A DNA stretch of 64,000 bases from Ruegeria conchae (GTDB lineage Bacteria; Pseudomonadota; Alphaproteobacteria; Rhodobacterales; Rhodobacteraceae), in the NCBI RefSeq assembly GCF_000192475.1, contig NZ_AEYW01000022.1:62001-126000 (forward strand). The letters run 5' to 3'. Under the pieces are notes generated by a model that saw nothing but the letters and a program-made list of their open reading frames with translations, was not told the origin of the DNA and did not search any database. This document shows, one piece after another, positions 9,151 through 18,356 of the stretch (position 1 is the first letter of the stretch; each line of letters begins with the position of its first letter). The position numbers were made by a program, and so were the translations under genes.

Positions 9151-10985
9151 TCAGCGGCCTCCGGGTTCAGGAAGCCCCCAGATTGCCGCGCCCAGAACTG
9201 GGCGTAAAGCCCTCCTTGCGCTAGCAGGTCGGAATGACCGCCCTGTTCGACGATGCGGCCGCCTTCCATCACCAGAATGCGATCCATCTGAGCAATCGTG
9301 CTGAGCCGGTGCGCGATGGCGATCACGGTCTTGCCTTGCATCATGCCGTAGAGTGTTTCCTGTATCGAGGCTTCGACTTCGGAATCTAGGGCAGATGTCG
9401 CCTCGTCCAACAGCAAAATCGGCGCGTCTTTCAGGATCACCCGCGCCAGCGTCACCCGCTGCCTTTGACCGCCAGACAGTTTCACACCCCGCTCGCCCAC
9501 ATGTGCATCGTAGCCAGTGCGGCCTTCCGGATCCTGCAGATCAAGGATAAACTCATGCGCTTCGGCCTGTTTTGCGGCGGCAATCATCTGTTCCTCAGTC
9601 GCATCAGGCCGGCCATACAATATGTTGGCCCGCACCGAGCGGTGCAATAGAGCGCTGTCTTGCTGGACCATCCCGATATGGCTGCGCAGGCTGTCCTGCG
9701 TAACCTTCGAGATGTCTTGACCATCGATCAGGATCGCGCCTTTCTCGACGTCGTAAAACCGCAGAAGTAGCTTTACTAGAGTCGATTTTCCGGCCCCCGA
9801 CCGCCCGATCAGGCCAATCTTTTCGCCTGGCCGGATGGTCAGGTTGACGTGATCTAAACCACCAGTTTCGCGCCCATAATGATGCGACAGGTCGCGGATT
9901 TCGATCTGGCCATTGCCCAGCCGCAAGGATTTCGCATTAGGCTCATCCAACAAGTCGATCGGCTGTGCAATGGTCTGCATCCCTTCGGCAACGATGCCCA
10001 GTTCCCGGAAGAAACTGGTCAACGCCCACATGATCCACCCGGTCATGGCATTCAGCCGCAGCGTCAACGCAGTGGCGGCGGCCACCACACCGACCGTAGC
10101 GCTACCTTGCGCCCAAAGCAGGATCGCCCAGCCGACGACGCCCACGATCAGCACACCGTTCAACGCAACCAGTGCGGCATCCATGATGGTGAAAATCCGC
10201 ATCTCGATCTGGAAAGTGCGGCGGGTTTCTGCAATCGCCTCGCGCGCATAATCCCGTTCCTGCGTGTCATGGGCAAACATCTTGATGGAGTGAATGTTGG
10301 TATAGCTGTCCACCACGCGCCCTGTTACGGTCGAACGCGCATCAGACGCGGCTTGCGACGCGGGTCCGACCCGCTTGACGGTCCACCGCACCAAGGCCCC
10401 ATAGAACACCAACCAAATCAATAACGGCAGCAACAGGCGCGGATCAGCCGCCATCAGCAATATGGCCGCGCCGATCATGTAGGCGATCGAGAATGAAATC
10501 GCGTCAAAGACCTGAAACACCACCTCGCCCGCAGCGGGCGGGGTCTGAACAACCCGGTTTGCGATACGCCCTGCAAAGTCATTCTCGAACCAGCCAACTG
10601 ATTGACGCAACACATGTTTATGCGCTCGCCAGCGGATCAGCGTGCCGAAGTTTGGCAGGATCGTGTTGTTGAGCAAAAGCACATCAACAAACTGCAAAAT
10701 TGGACGAATGAACAGAATCAGCGCGGCGACCACGATCAGCTCGGTCCCGTGCGCCTGCCAAAATTCAGCGGGTGAACTTCCCAGCAAGTCCACAACGCGG
10801 CCCATGTAGAAGATTAGCCCGACCTCGACAGCAGCAACGATCACAGACATCAACGCGGCCCAGACAAAGATGCGCATGAACGGCTGCGAATAGCCCAGCA
10901 TGAAGGGCCACAGCCGCGTAGGTGGGGTATCTATCTGTTCATAGGCGACAAAAGGGTCAACAAGGTTTTCGAAGTAGCGAAACAT
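9147..10985 (-). CDS. ABC exporter subunit, fused transmembrane and ATPase domains (first of pair)
   Basis: 612 residues, same architecture as its downstream partner: an N-terminal six-helix exporter domain, then an ATPase with GRSGAGKST, LSGGQRQR, ILLLDEATSALD and AIAHRLST. The N-terminus (MFRYFENLVDPF) lies before the first helix in the cytoplasm. The gene leads a probable operon with 7318-9150 and perhaps the RNA methyltransferase. The 194 bases between it and the cca stop must hold its promoter; no operator was recognised there. Partner identity is inferred from adjacency, overlap and sequence similarity. Confidence 0.9.
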   Translation of the reverse strand: MFRYFENLVDPFVAYEQIDTPPTRLWPFMLGYSQPFMRIFVWAALMSVIVAAVEVGLIFYMGRVVDLLGSSPAEFWQAHGTELIVVAALILFIRPILQFVDVLLLNNTILPNFGTLIRWRAHKHVLRQSVGWFENDFAGRIANRVVQTPPAAGEVVFQVFDAISFSIAYMIGAAILLMAADPRLLLPLLIWLVFYGALVRWTVKRVGPASQAASDARSTVTGRVVDSYTNIHSIKMFAHDTQERDYAREAIAETRRTFQIEMRIFTIMDAALVALNGVLIVGVVGWAILLWAQGSATVGVVAAATALTLRLNAMTGWIMWALTSFFRELGIVAEGMQTIAQPIDLLDEPNAKSLRLGNGQIEIRDLSHHYGRETGGLDHVNLTIRPGEKIGLIGRSGAGKSTLVKLLLRFYDVEKGAILIDGQDISKVTQDSLRSHIGMVQQDSALLHRSVRANILYGRPDATEEQMIAAAKQAEAHEFILDLQDPEGRTGYDAHVGERGVKLSGGQRQRVTLARVILKDAPILLLDEATSALDSEVEASIQETLYGMMQGKTVIAIAHRLSTIAQMDRILVMEGGRIVEQGGHSDLLAQGGLYAQFWARQSGGFLNPEAAE

Positions 10986-11179
10986 GGAGAGTGCCCCGAT
11001 TGAGCAAAAAATAGGTCATGCGAAGAAAGATGGCGCCAGAACACCACCCCTACGGGTCAAAGTGTTCCGGGCTTTAGCCGAACCAGATCCCGTAATACAT
11101 TCGCATTCCTCCCTCCATATGAGTCTGGCGCACCCTGCCAAATCAAATCGGATTTGTCATCCCCTTTTGAGACTTCAAT

Positions 11180-12334
11180 TTATTCTGCCAGCAATTCTTC
11201 GCGGCTGAGCGTGAAATCCGATGCGATCCACCGCGCCTCAAGCTCGGCCAGTTTTGCGCCCAGCGCGGGACCCGAGAAGGCTGGGATCAAATCCGGCGCC
11301 TTGATCGGGAAACTGGCCGCCGCCCCATGTTGCAAGGCTTGGCTCAGGTCGTCTGACCATGGCTGTTCAAGAAATGCGTGGCGCAAAAGCGTCTCGTGTA
11401 AACCGCCTTCCGAGCCATAGCGGTAACCCAGTTCCGTGACGCTGGTCGTCGCCATCGCTTCGTCGCGCATCCGAGTCAGTCTTTGCAGTTGCGCACGGCT
11501 GAGGCGCAGGGTTTTTGCGACTTCGGGTGGTGCAATTGCAGCCAAACGGCGAATCGCTTCGGGCGTGGCGTGGGCGTCTTGTTCCAACTTGATGAGGATC
11601 GCCAAAGCCCGGTCGTCCGCGCCGGGTAAAAGCTGCGCCAGAACACCTGTGCTGCGCATGGCGGCAACCGACGGAGCGGGGTCAGGCGCAGCGAGAAGTT
11701 TCAGCATCTCGGCCCCAACCCTTTCGCGGGAAAGTGTCTCTAACCCGTCCAAATTCGCAGCAATCGCATCCAGCGCATCGGGGTCGAAGCCCTGGTCTGC
11801 ATCACCATACCAAGCGTGAAAGCGGAAGTATCTGAGCGATCGCAGGTAGTCTTCGCGGATGCGATCACTGGCCTCCCCGATGAACCGCACGCGACGCGCC
11901 TGTAGATCCGGCAAACCGTTCAGCGGATCAAGGATCGTGCCGTCAGGTTTGGCGTAAAGCGCGTTCATAGTGAAATCACGACGCGCAGCGTCTTCTTCGA
12001 CCCTGTCTGAAAAGGCCACAACCGCACGTCGACCATCCGTTTCGACATCACGGCGGAACGTTGTGACCTCATGAGGAATACCCTTGCTGACGACGGTTAC
12101 CGTGCCATGTTCGATCCCAGTCGGGATTGGTTTCAGCCCAGCCTTCTGCGCCAGTTCCATAACCCGCTCGGGCTTTGCATCCGTGGCAATATCGATGTCT
12201 GAAACCGGTGCGTGCAGCAGAGCATTGCGCACACAACCACCGACGAATAGCGCCTGCGCCCCACCGTTAGTCAGTGCGGCGCACACATCCTGTGTGGCTT
12301 GTTCGGTTAACCAATCTTCTGTGATCCGCTTCAT
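11180..12334 (-). CDS. cca: CCA tRNA nucleotidyltransferase / poly(A) polymerase family
   Basis: 384 residues. The N-terminal class II nucleotidyltransferase head has FVGGCVRNALL followed by DIDIAT, the GG...DxD catalytic pair, then EHGTVTVV, TTFRRD and RRDFTMNALY, which match the conserved head and neck motifs. The RIREDYLRSLRYFRFHAWYG segment is the usual tRNA-binding neck. It adds or repairs the 3'-CCA of tRNAs. Its ATG lies inside the stop region of the upstream CoA pyrophosphatase gene (4-base overlap), so the two are cotranscribed. Members in alphaproteobacteria are typically near 385 residues. Confidence 0.93.
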   Translation of the reverse strand: MKRITEDWLTEQATQDVCAALTNGGAQALFVGGCVRNALLHAPVSDIDIATDAKPERVMELAQKAGLKPIPTGIEHGTVTVVSKGIPHEVTTFRRDVETDGRRAVVAFSDRVEEDAARRDFTMNALYAKPDGTILDPLNGLPDLQARRVRFIGEASDRIREDYLRSLRYFRFHAWYGDADQGFDPDALDAIAANLDGLETLSRERVGAEMLKLLAAPDPAPSVAAMRSTGVLAQLLPGADDRALAILIKLEQDAHATPEAIRRLAAIAPPEVAKTLRLSRAQLQRLTRMRDEAMATTSVTELGYRYGSEGGLHETLLRHAFLEQPWSDDLSQALQHGAAASFPIKAPDLIPAFSGPALGAKLAELEARWIASDFTLSREELLAE

Positions 12335-12930
12335 TCACTCATCCGCGCTGCCAGTCCCCGCAGCATCCGCGCCGTTGCTCCCCAGATGTAGTAGGGGCCA
12401 TAGGGCACAGCATAGTAATACCGTCTTTGGCCGCGCCAACGGCGCGACTCGACGACATAATTCTCTGGGTTCAAGACATGCGCAAGCGGAACTGAGAAGA
12501 CCTCATCCACTTCGCCCGGTTCGGCGATGGTTTCGAAGCTGGCTTCAAGGATCGCAACAACAGGCGTGACCGAAAAGGAGGTTACGGTTTCATGGGTTGG
12601 CAGATGGCCCAGTATGCGCGGCAATTCGGGTGGCAGACCGATTTCTTCTCGGGCTTCGCGTAAGGCGGTGGCCGTGACATCCGCGTCACCTTCATCCTGT
12701 TTTCCACCCGGAAAGGCAATCTGGCCCGGGTGGTGCTTCAACGCCGAAGAGCGCTTGGTCAGGATCAACTGCGGCACATCGCCGACTATGGAAATAGGCA
12801 CTAACACACCCGCAGGGCGCAATTTGCGCCCCGCAGGCAGCACCGTCTCCGGGTTCAGATCAAAGTCACTGGACCCATCGCCATTACGACCCAGAGCCGC
12901 TGTCAGTTCCGAGATCAGATCACGCGCCAT
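12331..12930 (-). CDS. CoA pyrophosphatase-type Nudix hydrolase
   Basis: 199 residues from ATG 12930 (MARDLISELTAAL). The longer open frame upstream lies inside hslO and is unlikely. The NUDL/CoA-diphosphatase signature is seen: LTKRSSALKHHPGQIAFPGGK, then a Nudix box with REAREEIGL. Such enzymes cleave CoA and acyl-CoA to 3',5'-ADP and phosphopantetheine. The start overlaps the hslO stop by several bases, and the stop overlaps the cca start, giving a tight hslO-nudL-cca chain. Confidence 0.88.
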   Translation of the reverse strand: MARDLISELTAALGRNGDGSSDFDLNPETVLPAGRKLRPAGVLVPISIVGDVPQLILTKRSSALKHHPGQIAFPGGKQDEGDADVTATALREAREEIGLPPELPRILGHLPTHETVTSFSVTPVVAILEASFETIAEPGEVDEVFSVPLAHVLNPENYVVESRRWRGQRRYYYAVPYGPYYIWGATARMLRGLAARMSE

Positions 12931-13906
12931 CCGGACCTTCGGCCTCGAACCCGACGGTCGTTGGATCCAGCACGTAGTGCGCACCGCAGAATTGACAATC
13001 TGCTGTGACGGTGCCTTCGTCCGTGGTCATTGTCGCAATATCCTGCGCCGAATAGATCGACAGGCTTTGGCGCACGCGATCTTCGGAACAGGTGCAGCCG
13101 AATTTTACCTGCTGCGCATCATAGACGCGAGGCTGTTCCTCGTGAAACAGGCGCACCAGAAGGTCGGTTGGCGCAACGGACGGCCCGATCATCTCCAGAT
13201 CATCTACGGTGTCGAGCAGGATGTTAACGCGATCCCAGTTCTCGCCCTCTTCACCATCCACCAGATCCGAGGCGGTCAGAATCTCTCCGCTGCCTTCCCC
13301 GGATGCGGCAAAGGGCGAAGCCTTGGGCATGTGCTGCAACATAATCCCGCCTGCGCGCCAGTGTTCCCCGACACCGGGTTCGGTCGATTTGCCGAAGCTC
13401 AGTGAAAACCTGGTTGGCAGCTGTTCAGACTGTGCAAAGTAAGCCTCGGCACAGGCGCTCAGCGATCCGCCGGCCAATGGCGTGATGCCTTGGTAGGGCT
13501 GCGTGCCCTCGCCCTGATCGATCATGATGGCGAAATAGCCCTCGCCCACCTGATCGAAGGGGGCAGCATCGGTCAGCCGGTCACGATCAAAGCTGGCGTA
13601 GGCACGGATCTGCGCGGGCTCACCTTCGACCTGCGGCGCGTAGTAATCGGTTGCGATCATCCGTACGGCGCCCTTGGACTGCACCTGCAAAGACAGCTTC
13701 CAGCGCAGCGATACTGTCTGCCCGATCAATGCGGTCAGCAGGGCCATCTCGGCCACCAGCGCCTCGACCACCTCAGGGTAGTCGTGCTGTTTCAGGATGC
13801 CGTCCAACACACCGTCCAGCCGCGCCACGCGGCCACGCATGTCCGATACATCGAGTTGAAAGGGCAGGACCGTGTCGTCCCACGCGATTTTGGTTCCAAT
13901 AGACAT
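12920..13906 (-). CDS. hslO: Hsp33 redox-regulated molecular chaperone
   Basis: 328 residues. The C-terminal redox switch is clear: FGCTCSEDR and CQFCGAHY form the CxC...CxxC zinc site whose oxidation unfolds and activates the chaperone. The N-terminal body follows the Hsp33 pattern (VSLRWKLSLQVQSKGAVRM, GVTPLAGGSL-like stretch). The start is well placed, with AAGGAAA about 5 bases before the ATG. Acts in the cytoplasm against aggregation during oxidative stress. It leads the operon with the CoA pyrophosphatase and cca genes. Confidence 0.94.
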   Translation of the reverse strand: MSIGTKIAWDDTVLPFQLDVSDMRGRVARLDGVLDGILKQHDYPEVVEALVAEMALLTALIGQTVSLRWKLSLQVQSKGAVRMIATDYYAPQVEGEPAQIRAYASFDRDRLTDAAPFDQVGEGYFAIMIDQGEGTQPYQGITPLAGGSLSACAEAYFAQSEQLPTRFSLSFGKSTEPGVGEHWRAGGIMLQHMPKASPFAASGEGSGEILTASDLVDGEEGENWDRVNILLDTVDDLEMIGPSVAPTDLLVRLFHEEQPRVYDAQQVKFGCTCSEDRVRQSLSIYSAQDIATMTTDEGTVTADCQFCGAHYVLDPTTVGFEAEGPDGA

Positions 13907-13982
13907 GGGGTTTCCTTAAGCGCCACAGGTTGGCATACCGCCACCATATAGGTTGAACAGTTTTGGTTGAAAGGGGCCTTAC

Positions 13983-14426
13983 ATGATCAGACGGTTCGGT
14001 GAAAGCCCCGAGGCAGATCGTAAATACACCCGGCGAGTCGGCGTTTATGCTTTGCTACCTCAGGGCAACCGTTTGTTGCTGACCTGTCAGCTGGAACCTG
14101 GCCCCGATCTTCAGCTGCCGGGCGGCGGCATCGATCCCGGGGAATCACCCATTACGGCGCTTCACCGTGAGGTTTACGAAGAAACCGGTTGGCTGATCGC
14201 CGCACCCCGGCGTATGGGTGCGTTTCGGCGATACACCTACATGCCGGAATACGACCTGTGGGCCGAGAAAGTCTGCCTAATCTACCGCGCCCACCCCGTC
14301 CGTCGCCTAGGCCCTCCGACCGAAGACATTCATGAGGCCATTTGGATGGAGACCGCAGATGCCGTTCATCTGTTAGGCAATGAGGGCGACGCCCATTTCG
14401 CCCAGCGCCACCTGCATGGGCTCTAA
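13983..14426 (+). CDS. Nudix hydrolase
   Basis: 147 residues with a canonical Nudix box (G-GIDPGE-x7-REVYEETGW, about residues 45-67) in an LQLPGGG context. AAAGGGG lies just before the ATG. The family hydrolyses nucleoside diphosphates linked to another group; the substrate cannot be told from this sequence. It runs opposite to hslO with a 76-base divergent gap and its last 4 bases overlap the end of the converging phosphatase gene. It is unrelated in detail to the CoA-type Nudix gene nearby. Confidence 0.85.
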   Translation: MIRRFGESPEADRKYTRRVGVYALLPQGNRLLLTCQLEPGPDLQLPGGGIDPGESPITALHREVYEETGWLIAAPRRMGAFRRYTYMPEYDLWAEKVCLIYRAHPVRRLGPPTEDIHEAIWMETADAVHLLGNEGDAHFAQRHLHGL

Positions 14427-15697
14427 GGTCCGTTATATTCGAAAAACACGGCAGAGACGTCATCGGTCATGCCGCTGTCTGGCGACATCACCTGACTGAG
14501 TCGCCAGAACATATCCTCAAGGAATTCCGGCCCTCCGTTATCTTCAGCGCACTCGACAGCCATTGACCTAAGCCCGTCTTCGTCCAGCAAACTGCCATCG
14601 GCGAGCTGACATTCTGTAAACCCGTCCGAGTGCAACAGCAGCTTGTCGCCCGGCTGCATATAGGTTTCGGTTTGCTGAAACTGTGCTTCCGGCAGCAGAC
14701 CAATTGGAAACCCACCTTCGCCCAAAAACTCGGTTTTGCCATCATGGCGCATCAGCAGCGGATGCGGGTGACCTGCCTGCACCATTTTTAGATGTCCGTT
14801 GCGAAGATCAACGATGGCATAAACCATCGTAAAATACTCTTCGATCCCGGTGTCGGCGATCAGACGGGAGTTGAGCAGAGACGCGACCTCTTCGGGCGGT
14901 AGCAAGGCGTAGAATTTGCTGAACCGGCGTTCCATCGCGATGTTCTGGTCGAAATGCGTACTGGACAGATACCCGCCCAGACGAGCCGTCATCATCGCGG
15001 ACGTGATGCCATGGCCTGAGACATCGATACTATAGAACCCCAGCCGATTAACACCGGGTGAGAACATTCCAACAAGATCGCCGCCGATATGCCCACAGGG
15101 TTTCAAAAGCAGGCTGACCTGAGATTTACCGAAGGTTCCCTTCAACTCTGGCACCAGCGATTCCTGAATCTTTCGCGCCTGTATCAGGTCTTTATCGATC
15201 GCGTCATGGGCGAGCTTCAGCTCGTTCAGCGCGGTTTCGATCAGCTGGTTTTTGCGCGACAGCTCGCGCTGCATGTCCAGAATACGCGCACCAGCCGAGA
15301 TGCGCGCACGCAGTTCATCCGCCTCAAGAGGTTTGATCAGGAAATCGTCTGCGCCTGCGTCTAGCCCTTTTGCGACCTCCTGCTTTTCGCTTTTTGAGGT
15401 CAGAAGGATGAAATAGCTATATTGATCACTATCCAGCTCTCGGAAGGCGCGACAGAACTCCAGCCCGCCCATGCCGGGCATAACCCAATCGCTAAGCACC
15501 AGATCGGGCGTATCGGTTGCGCAATACTCAATCGCAGCCTCGCCGCTATCGGCCTCAAGAACTTCGAACCCCCACTTCTTCAGCGAGGCCAGCAGAATGC
15601 GCCGCTGCAGACGGCTGTCGTCTACAACAAGAACCTTACGGATCGCGCCAAAATCCAGCTCGACCCGGGTCTCAACATGACTGGCATCCGGCACCAT
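14423..15697 (-). CDS. Response regulator with PP2C/SpoIIE-type serine phosphatase domain (RbaY-like candidate)
   Basis: About 424 residues from ATG 15697, which has AGGGA 4-5 bases upstream; TTG 15733 is a weaker alternative. Residues ~20-140 are a CheY-like receiver: VLVVDDSRLQRR, LVLSDWVMPGMGG with the phospho-acceptor Asp, LLTSKS and the conserved Lys in FLIKPLEADE. A helical linker follows, then a SpoIIE-type PP2C domain with GGDLVG and VSGHGITSAMMTA metal-binding motifs, ending DDVSAVFFEY. The output is dephosphorylation of a protein serine, usually an anti-sigma antagonist. Rhodobacter capsulatus RbaY has this architecture, but orthology is inferred. A divergent HPt gene may be its phosphoryl source; no kinase is adjacent. 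Confidence 0.86.
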   Translation of the reverse strand: MVPDASHVETRVELDFGAIRKVLVVDDSRLQRRILLASLKKWGFEVLEADSGEAAIEYCATDTPDLVLSDWVMPGMGGLEFCRAFRELDSDQYSYFILLTSKSEKQEVAKGLDAGADDFLIKPLEADELRARISAGARILDMQRELSRKNQLIETALNELKLAHDAIDKDLIQARKIQESLVPELKGTFGKSQVSLLLKPCGHIGGDLVGMFSPGVNRLGFYSIDVSGHGITSAMMTARLGGYLSSTHFDQNIAMERRFSKFYALLPPEEVASLLNSRLIADTGIEEYFTMVYAIVDLRNGHLKMVQAGHPHPLLMRHDGKTEFLGEGGFPIGLLPEAQFQQTETYMQPGDKLLLHSDGFTECQLADGSLLDEDGLRSMAVECAEDNGGPEFLEDMFWRLSQVMSPDSGMTDDVSAVFFEYNGP

Positions 15698-15839
15698 GAA
15701 GTCCCTGTACTTGCTCAACTCTCCAGTTGACAAAACGCTAAGGGCGTCAACTTAACATCCGATGAAAGATCGAGCAGCCAAAGTTTAACTCCAGATTTAC
15801 CCGCAGCAGGATACCAATATGCAACCGCAAGAGGGTGGC

Positions 15840-16169
15840 ATGATTCAGTGGTCCAGAGTCAGACAGTTACGTGATGAAGTCGGCGCAGAAGAGTTCGATG
15901 TGGTTGTTGATATCTTTCTGGACGAGGTTCAGGAGGTCATCAAGAAGCTGCGCGATGATACGGCCCGGATCGAGATCGAGCAGAACCTGCATTTCCTGAA
16001 AGGCAGCGCATTAAGTCTTGGGTTCGACAGCTTCTCGAAGCTATGTCAGGACGGCGAGCGACGGGCCGCTGCCGGCGACGGCGCTGCAGTCGATCTGGGT
16101 GAAATCTGTACGGCTTTTGACGCTTCGAAAGCCTTGTTTCAGGAGGGTCTCGCCGAAAACCTGCTCTAA
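15840..16169 (+). CDS. HPt domain protein (histidine phosphotransfer)
   Basis: 109 residues, a stand-alone HPt four-helix domain. The phospho-histidine motif is HFLKGSALSLGF (H-x-L-K-G-[SA]). Start: ATG 15840 has GAGGG 4 bases upstream; the ATG at 15819 has none and would add seven residues. It is divergent from the receiver-phosphatase gene, separated by 142 bases that must hold both promoters. HPt proteins shuttle phosphate between receivers, so this protein is a good candidate partner of that receiver. It is not ChpT, which is longer with a degenerate ATPase domain. Its stop overlaps the end of the converging ilvA gene. Confidence 0.83.
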   Translation: MIQWSRVRQLRDEVGAEEFDVVVDIFLDEVQEVIKKLRDDTARIEIEQNLHFLKGSALSLGFDSFSKLCQDGERRAAAGDGAAVDLGEICTAFDASKALFQEGLAENLL

Positions 16170-17392
16170 ATTACAAACTGCGCCAGGGTCTCGTCCTCGG
16201 TGATATCTGTATACGTGAACCCTGCGTCATCCAGATGCGCGAACAGACGCATAAAATTCTCGGGTTTGCGGGTCTCTATGCCGATCAGCACGGAACCAAA
16301 GTTGCGTGCCGATTTTTTCATGTATTCAAATCGTGCAATATCGTCCTCTGGGCCAAGGATGCCCAAGAACTCTTTCAACGCACCTGGGCGCTGCGGTAGT
16401 CGTAGGATGAAGTATTTCTTCACGCCTGAATAGCGCTGCGCGCGCTCTTTCACTTCAGGCAGGCGCTCGAAATCAAAATTGCCTCCAGAGGTTACACACA
16501 CCACGGTCTTGCCGCGGATAAAGCTCTGGACATCGGCAACCGCCTCAATCGCCAAGGCGCCAGCTGGCTCCAAAACGATGCCTTCGACATTCAGCATCTC
16601 GATCATGGTGGTACAAATCCGATCCTCGGACAGGACCAGAACATCTGACAGATGATGATCCTTCAGCAGCTCAAAGGGTTTCGCACCAATTTTTCCGACT
16701 GCCGCGCCGTCTACAAAATTGTCCACGTGCTCCAACGCCACCGGATGTCCCGCTGCCATTGCCGCATGCAAGCACGCGCCGCCTTTTGGCTCCACAAATA
16801 AACAATGCGTCCGGCCCCCAAACCACGTGGCGACCCCCGAAGACATTCCGCCACCACCAACAGGCAGGATCACGTGATCAGGCACGCCGCCCAATTGCGC
16901 TTCGATCTCAACCGCCAGAGAGGCCTGTCCCTCGATCACATCAGCATCGTCGAACGGAGACAAGAAATGCCCACCCTGCTCTGCACACCAGGATTGAGCG
17001 GCGGACAGAGTATCGTCGAAATAGTCACCGGTCAGATGTATCTCGATATTGTCACCACCAAAGATACGGGTTTTCTGTATCTTCTGCTGCGGCGTTGTCA
17101 CCGGCATGAAAATCACACCCTTCACGCCCAGATGCTTGCACATATAGGCCACGCCCTGCGCGTGATTGCCTGCGCTGGCACAAACGAATAGCTCCTGCCC
17201 CTGCTGCTTGCGCATCGCATTGAATGCGCCGCGGATCTTGTAGGACCGCACCGGGCTGAGGTCTTCGCGCTTGAGCCAGATATCCGCGCCATAACGTTCG
17301 GACAGATGGGCATTCCGCTGTAGAGGCGTTGCTGGAAAAACAGAGCGCATCGCCTGTTCGGCAGCGCGGGCACGGGGCATGAAATCAGTCAT
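16166..17392 (-). CDS. ilvA: Threonine ammonia-lyase (threonine dehydratase)
   Basis: 408 residues, the short form with one C-terminal ACT-like regulatory domain. The PLP lysine lies in VRSYKIRGAFNAM, CASAGNHAQGVA binds the substrate carboxylate, and PVGGGGMSSG is the glycine loop that holds the PLP phosphate. From about residue 320 the segment LPQRPGALKEFLGILG begins the ACT-like domain, which in this family senses isoleucine or valine. It converts threonine to 2-oxobutanoate and ammonia, the first step of isoleucine synthesis. AGGGAAA precedes the ATG. No attenuator was recognised upstream. Confidence 0.92.
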   Translation of the reverse strand: MTDFMPRARAAEQAMRSVFPATPLQRNAHLSERYGADIWLKREDLSPVRSYKIRGAFNAMRKQQGQELFVCASAGNHAQGVAYMCKHLGVKGVIFMPVTTPQQKIQKTRIFGGDNIEIHLTGDYFDDTLSAAQSWCAEQGGHFLSPFDDADVIEGQASLAVEIEAQLGGVPDHVILPVGGGGMSSGVATWFGGRTHCLFVEPKGGACLHAAMAAGHPVALEHVDNFVDGAAVGKIGAKPFELLKDHHLSDVLVLSEDRICTTMIEMLNVEGIVLEPAGALAIEAVADVQSFIRGKTVVCVTSGGNFDFERLPEVKERAQRYSGVKKYFILRLPQRPGALKEFLGILGPEDDIARFEYMKKSARNFGSVLIGIETRKPENFMRLFAHLDDAGFTYTDITEDETLAQFVI

Positions 17393-17449
17393 GTCGATTT
17401 CCCTGCCCGATCACCGCTGAAAGGGCAAGGAATACATATGTGTACGGGC

Positions 17450-18217
17450 TCAGGACAACTCGCGTTTCTCGATGAACACACCATAGATCGTCGTCAGGAT
17501 GCTAACATTGATCAATGGGACGATCAGCATGCTCGCAAACAAGACAATGAAGATACCGATGATCGGGACGAACAGCAGCAGTGATGCCAGCAGCTGAAGC
17601 AACAATTGGAAGAGGATAGACAAGACGACCAGAAGTGCGATTGCTCCGCTTGCGCCAGAGGTCGCCTGCCAAGCTTCAGACAGCTTTAGCGGTTTTCCGA
17701 TCGCTGCGGCGGGCAAAATCGCGGAGGCCCGATAGAAGCCGATGGTGAGAAAGATGATCAAACCCAGCCAAACCAGAATTCCTAGCACTGCAGAGGCTTG
17801 CGCCATCATGCTCATGATCAACGTCCCCGGTATCATGATTATTAGAGCGATTAGGCCGAGCATCAGGAGACGTCCGAAATAGGCGAGCACACGGTCGAAC
17901 CTGAAAGACGGAACCAAACCGCTTGGATATTCCTCAAGAAGAACAAAGCGGTGCCACGACACGACAATCCACAGCATGACCCCAAATATAACGATCATAA
18001 AGCAGAGCAGAAATCCGGTGAAGGATGCCGCCGTTACACCGTCAGGAAAGCCAGTGGTTTCACTGTTAAATTCTTCAAAAGGGATGCCGAACAGAAAGAA
18101 CAAGCCGATTGCTAGGAAGCCGCCAATCAACGCTGGTACAACAGAAATCTGCAATGCCTGTGTCAGATTCCTAAGAACCATTCTCACCGAATGCACGAAT
18201 ATCTCTAATCCCAGCAT
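17450..18217 (-). CDS. Polytopic membrane protein of unknown function
   Basis: 255 residues from ATG 18217 (MLGLEIFVHSVRMV), supported by GAGAGGG about 8 bases upstream. About six hydrophobic segments are visible: residues near 22-45, 60-85, 110-135, 138-160, 180-205 and 210-240. A stretch around IGKPLKLSEAWQATSG resembles the amphipathic turn of bacterial DUF975/GDPD-like membrane-domain proteins, but I cannot assign a family with confidence. It is divergent from argG with a 139-base gap. No catalytic motif was seen. Confidence 0.7.
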   Translation of the reverse strand: MLGLEIFVHSVRMVLRNLTQALQISVVPALIGGFLAIGLFFLFGIPFEEFNSETTGFPDGVTAASFTGFLLCFMIVIFGVMLWIVVSWHRFVLLEEYPSGLVPSFRFDRVLAYFGRLLMLGLIALIIMIPGTLIMSMMAQASAVLGILVWLGLIIFLTIGFYRASAILPAAAIGKPLKLSEAWQATSGASGAIALLVVLSILFQLLLQLLASLLLFVPIIGIFIVLFASMLIVPLINVSILTTIYGVFIEKRELS

Positions 18218-18356
18218 AAAAACCGCCCTCTCAACTATTCCTTGTTCTCTAACGGACCGTTTCACCTCAATTCCCGCCCTGCGTCAATCCACACAGCTTG
18301 CCCCCGCGTCCAAAACCCGCTAGGGGCCAGTCGTTCTACGCATAAAGGGAAGTCAG

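Noticed and set aside
10986..11179. Possible small gene in the gap between the ABC exporter and cca
   Set aside because: No frame with a ribosome site or conserved pattern; treated as the exporter promoter region.
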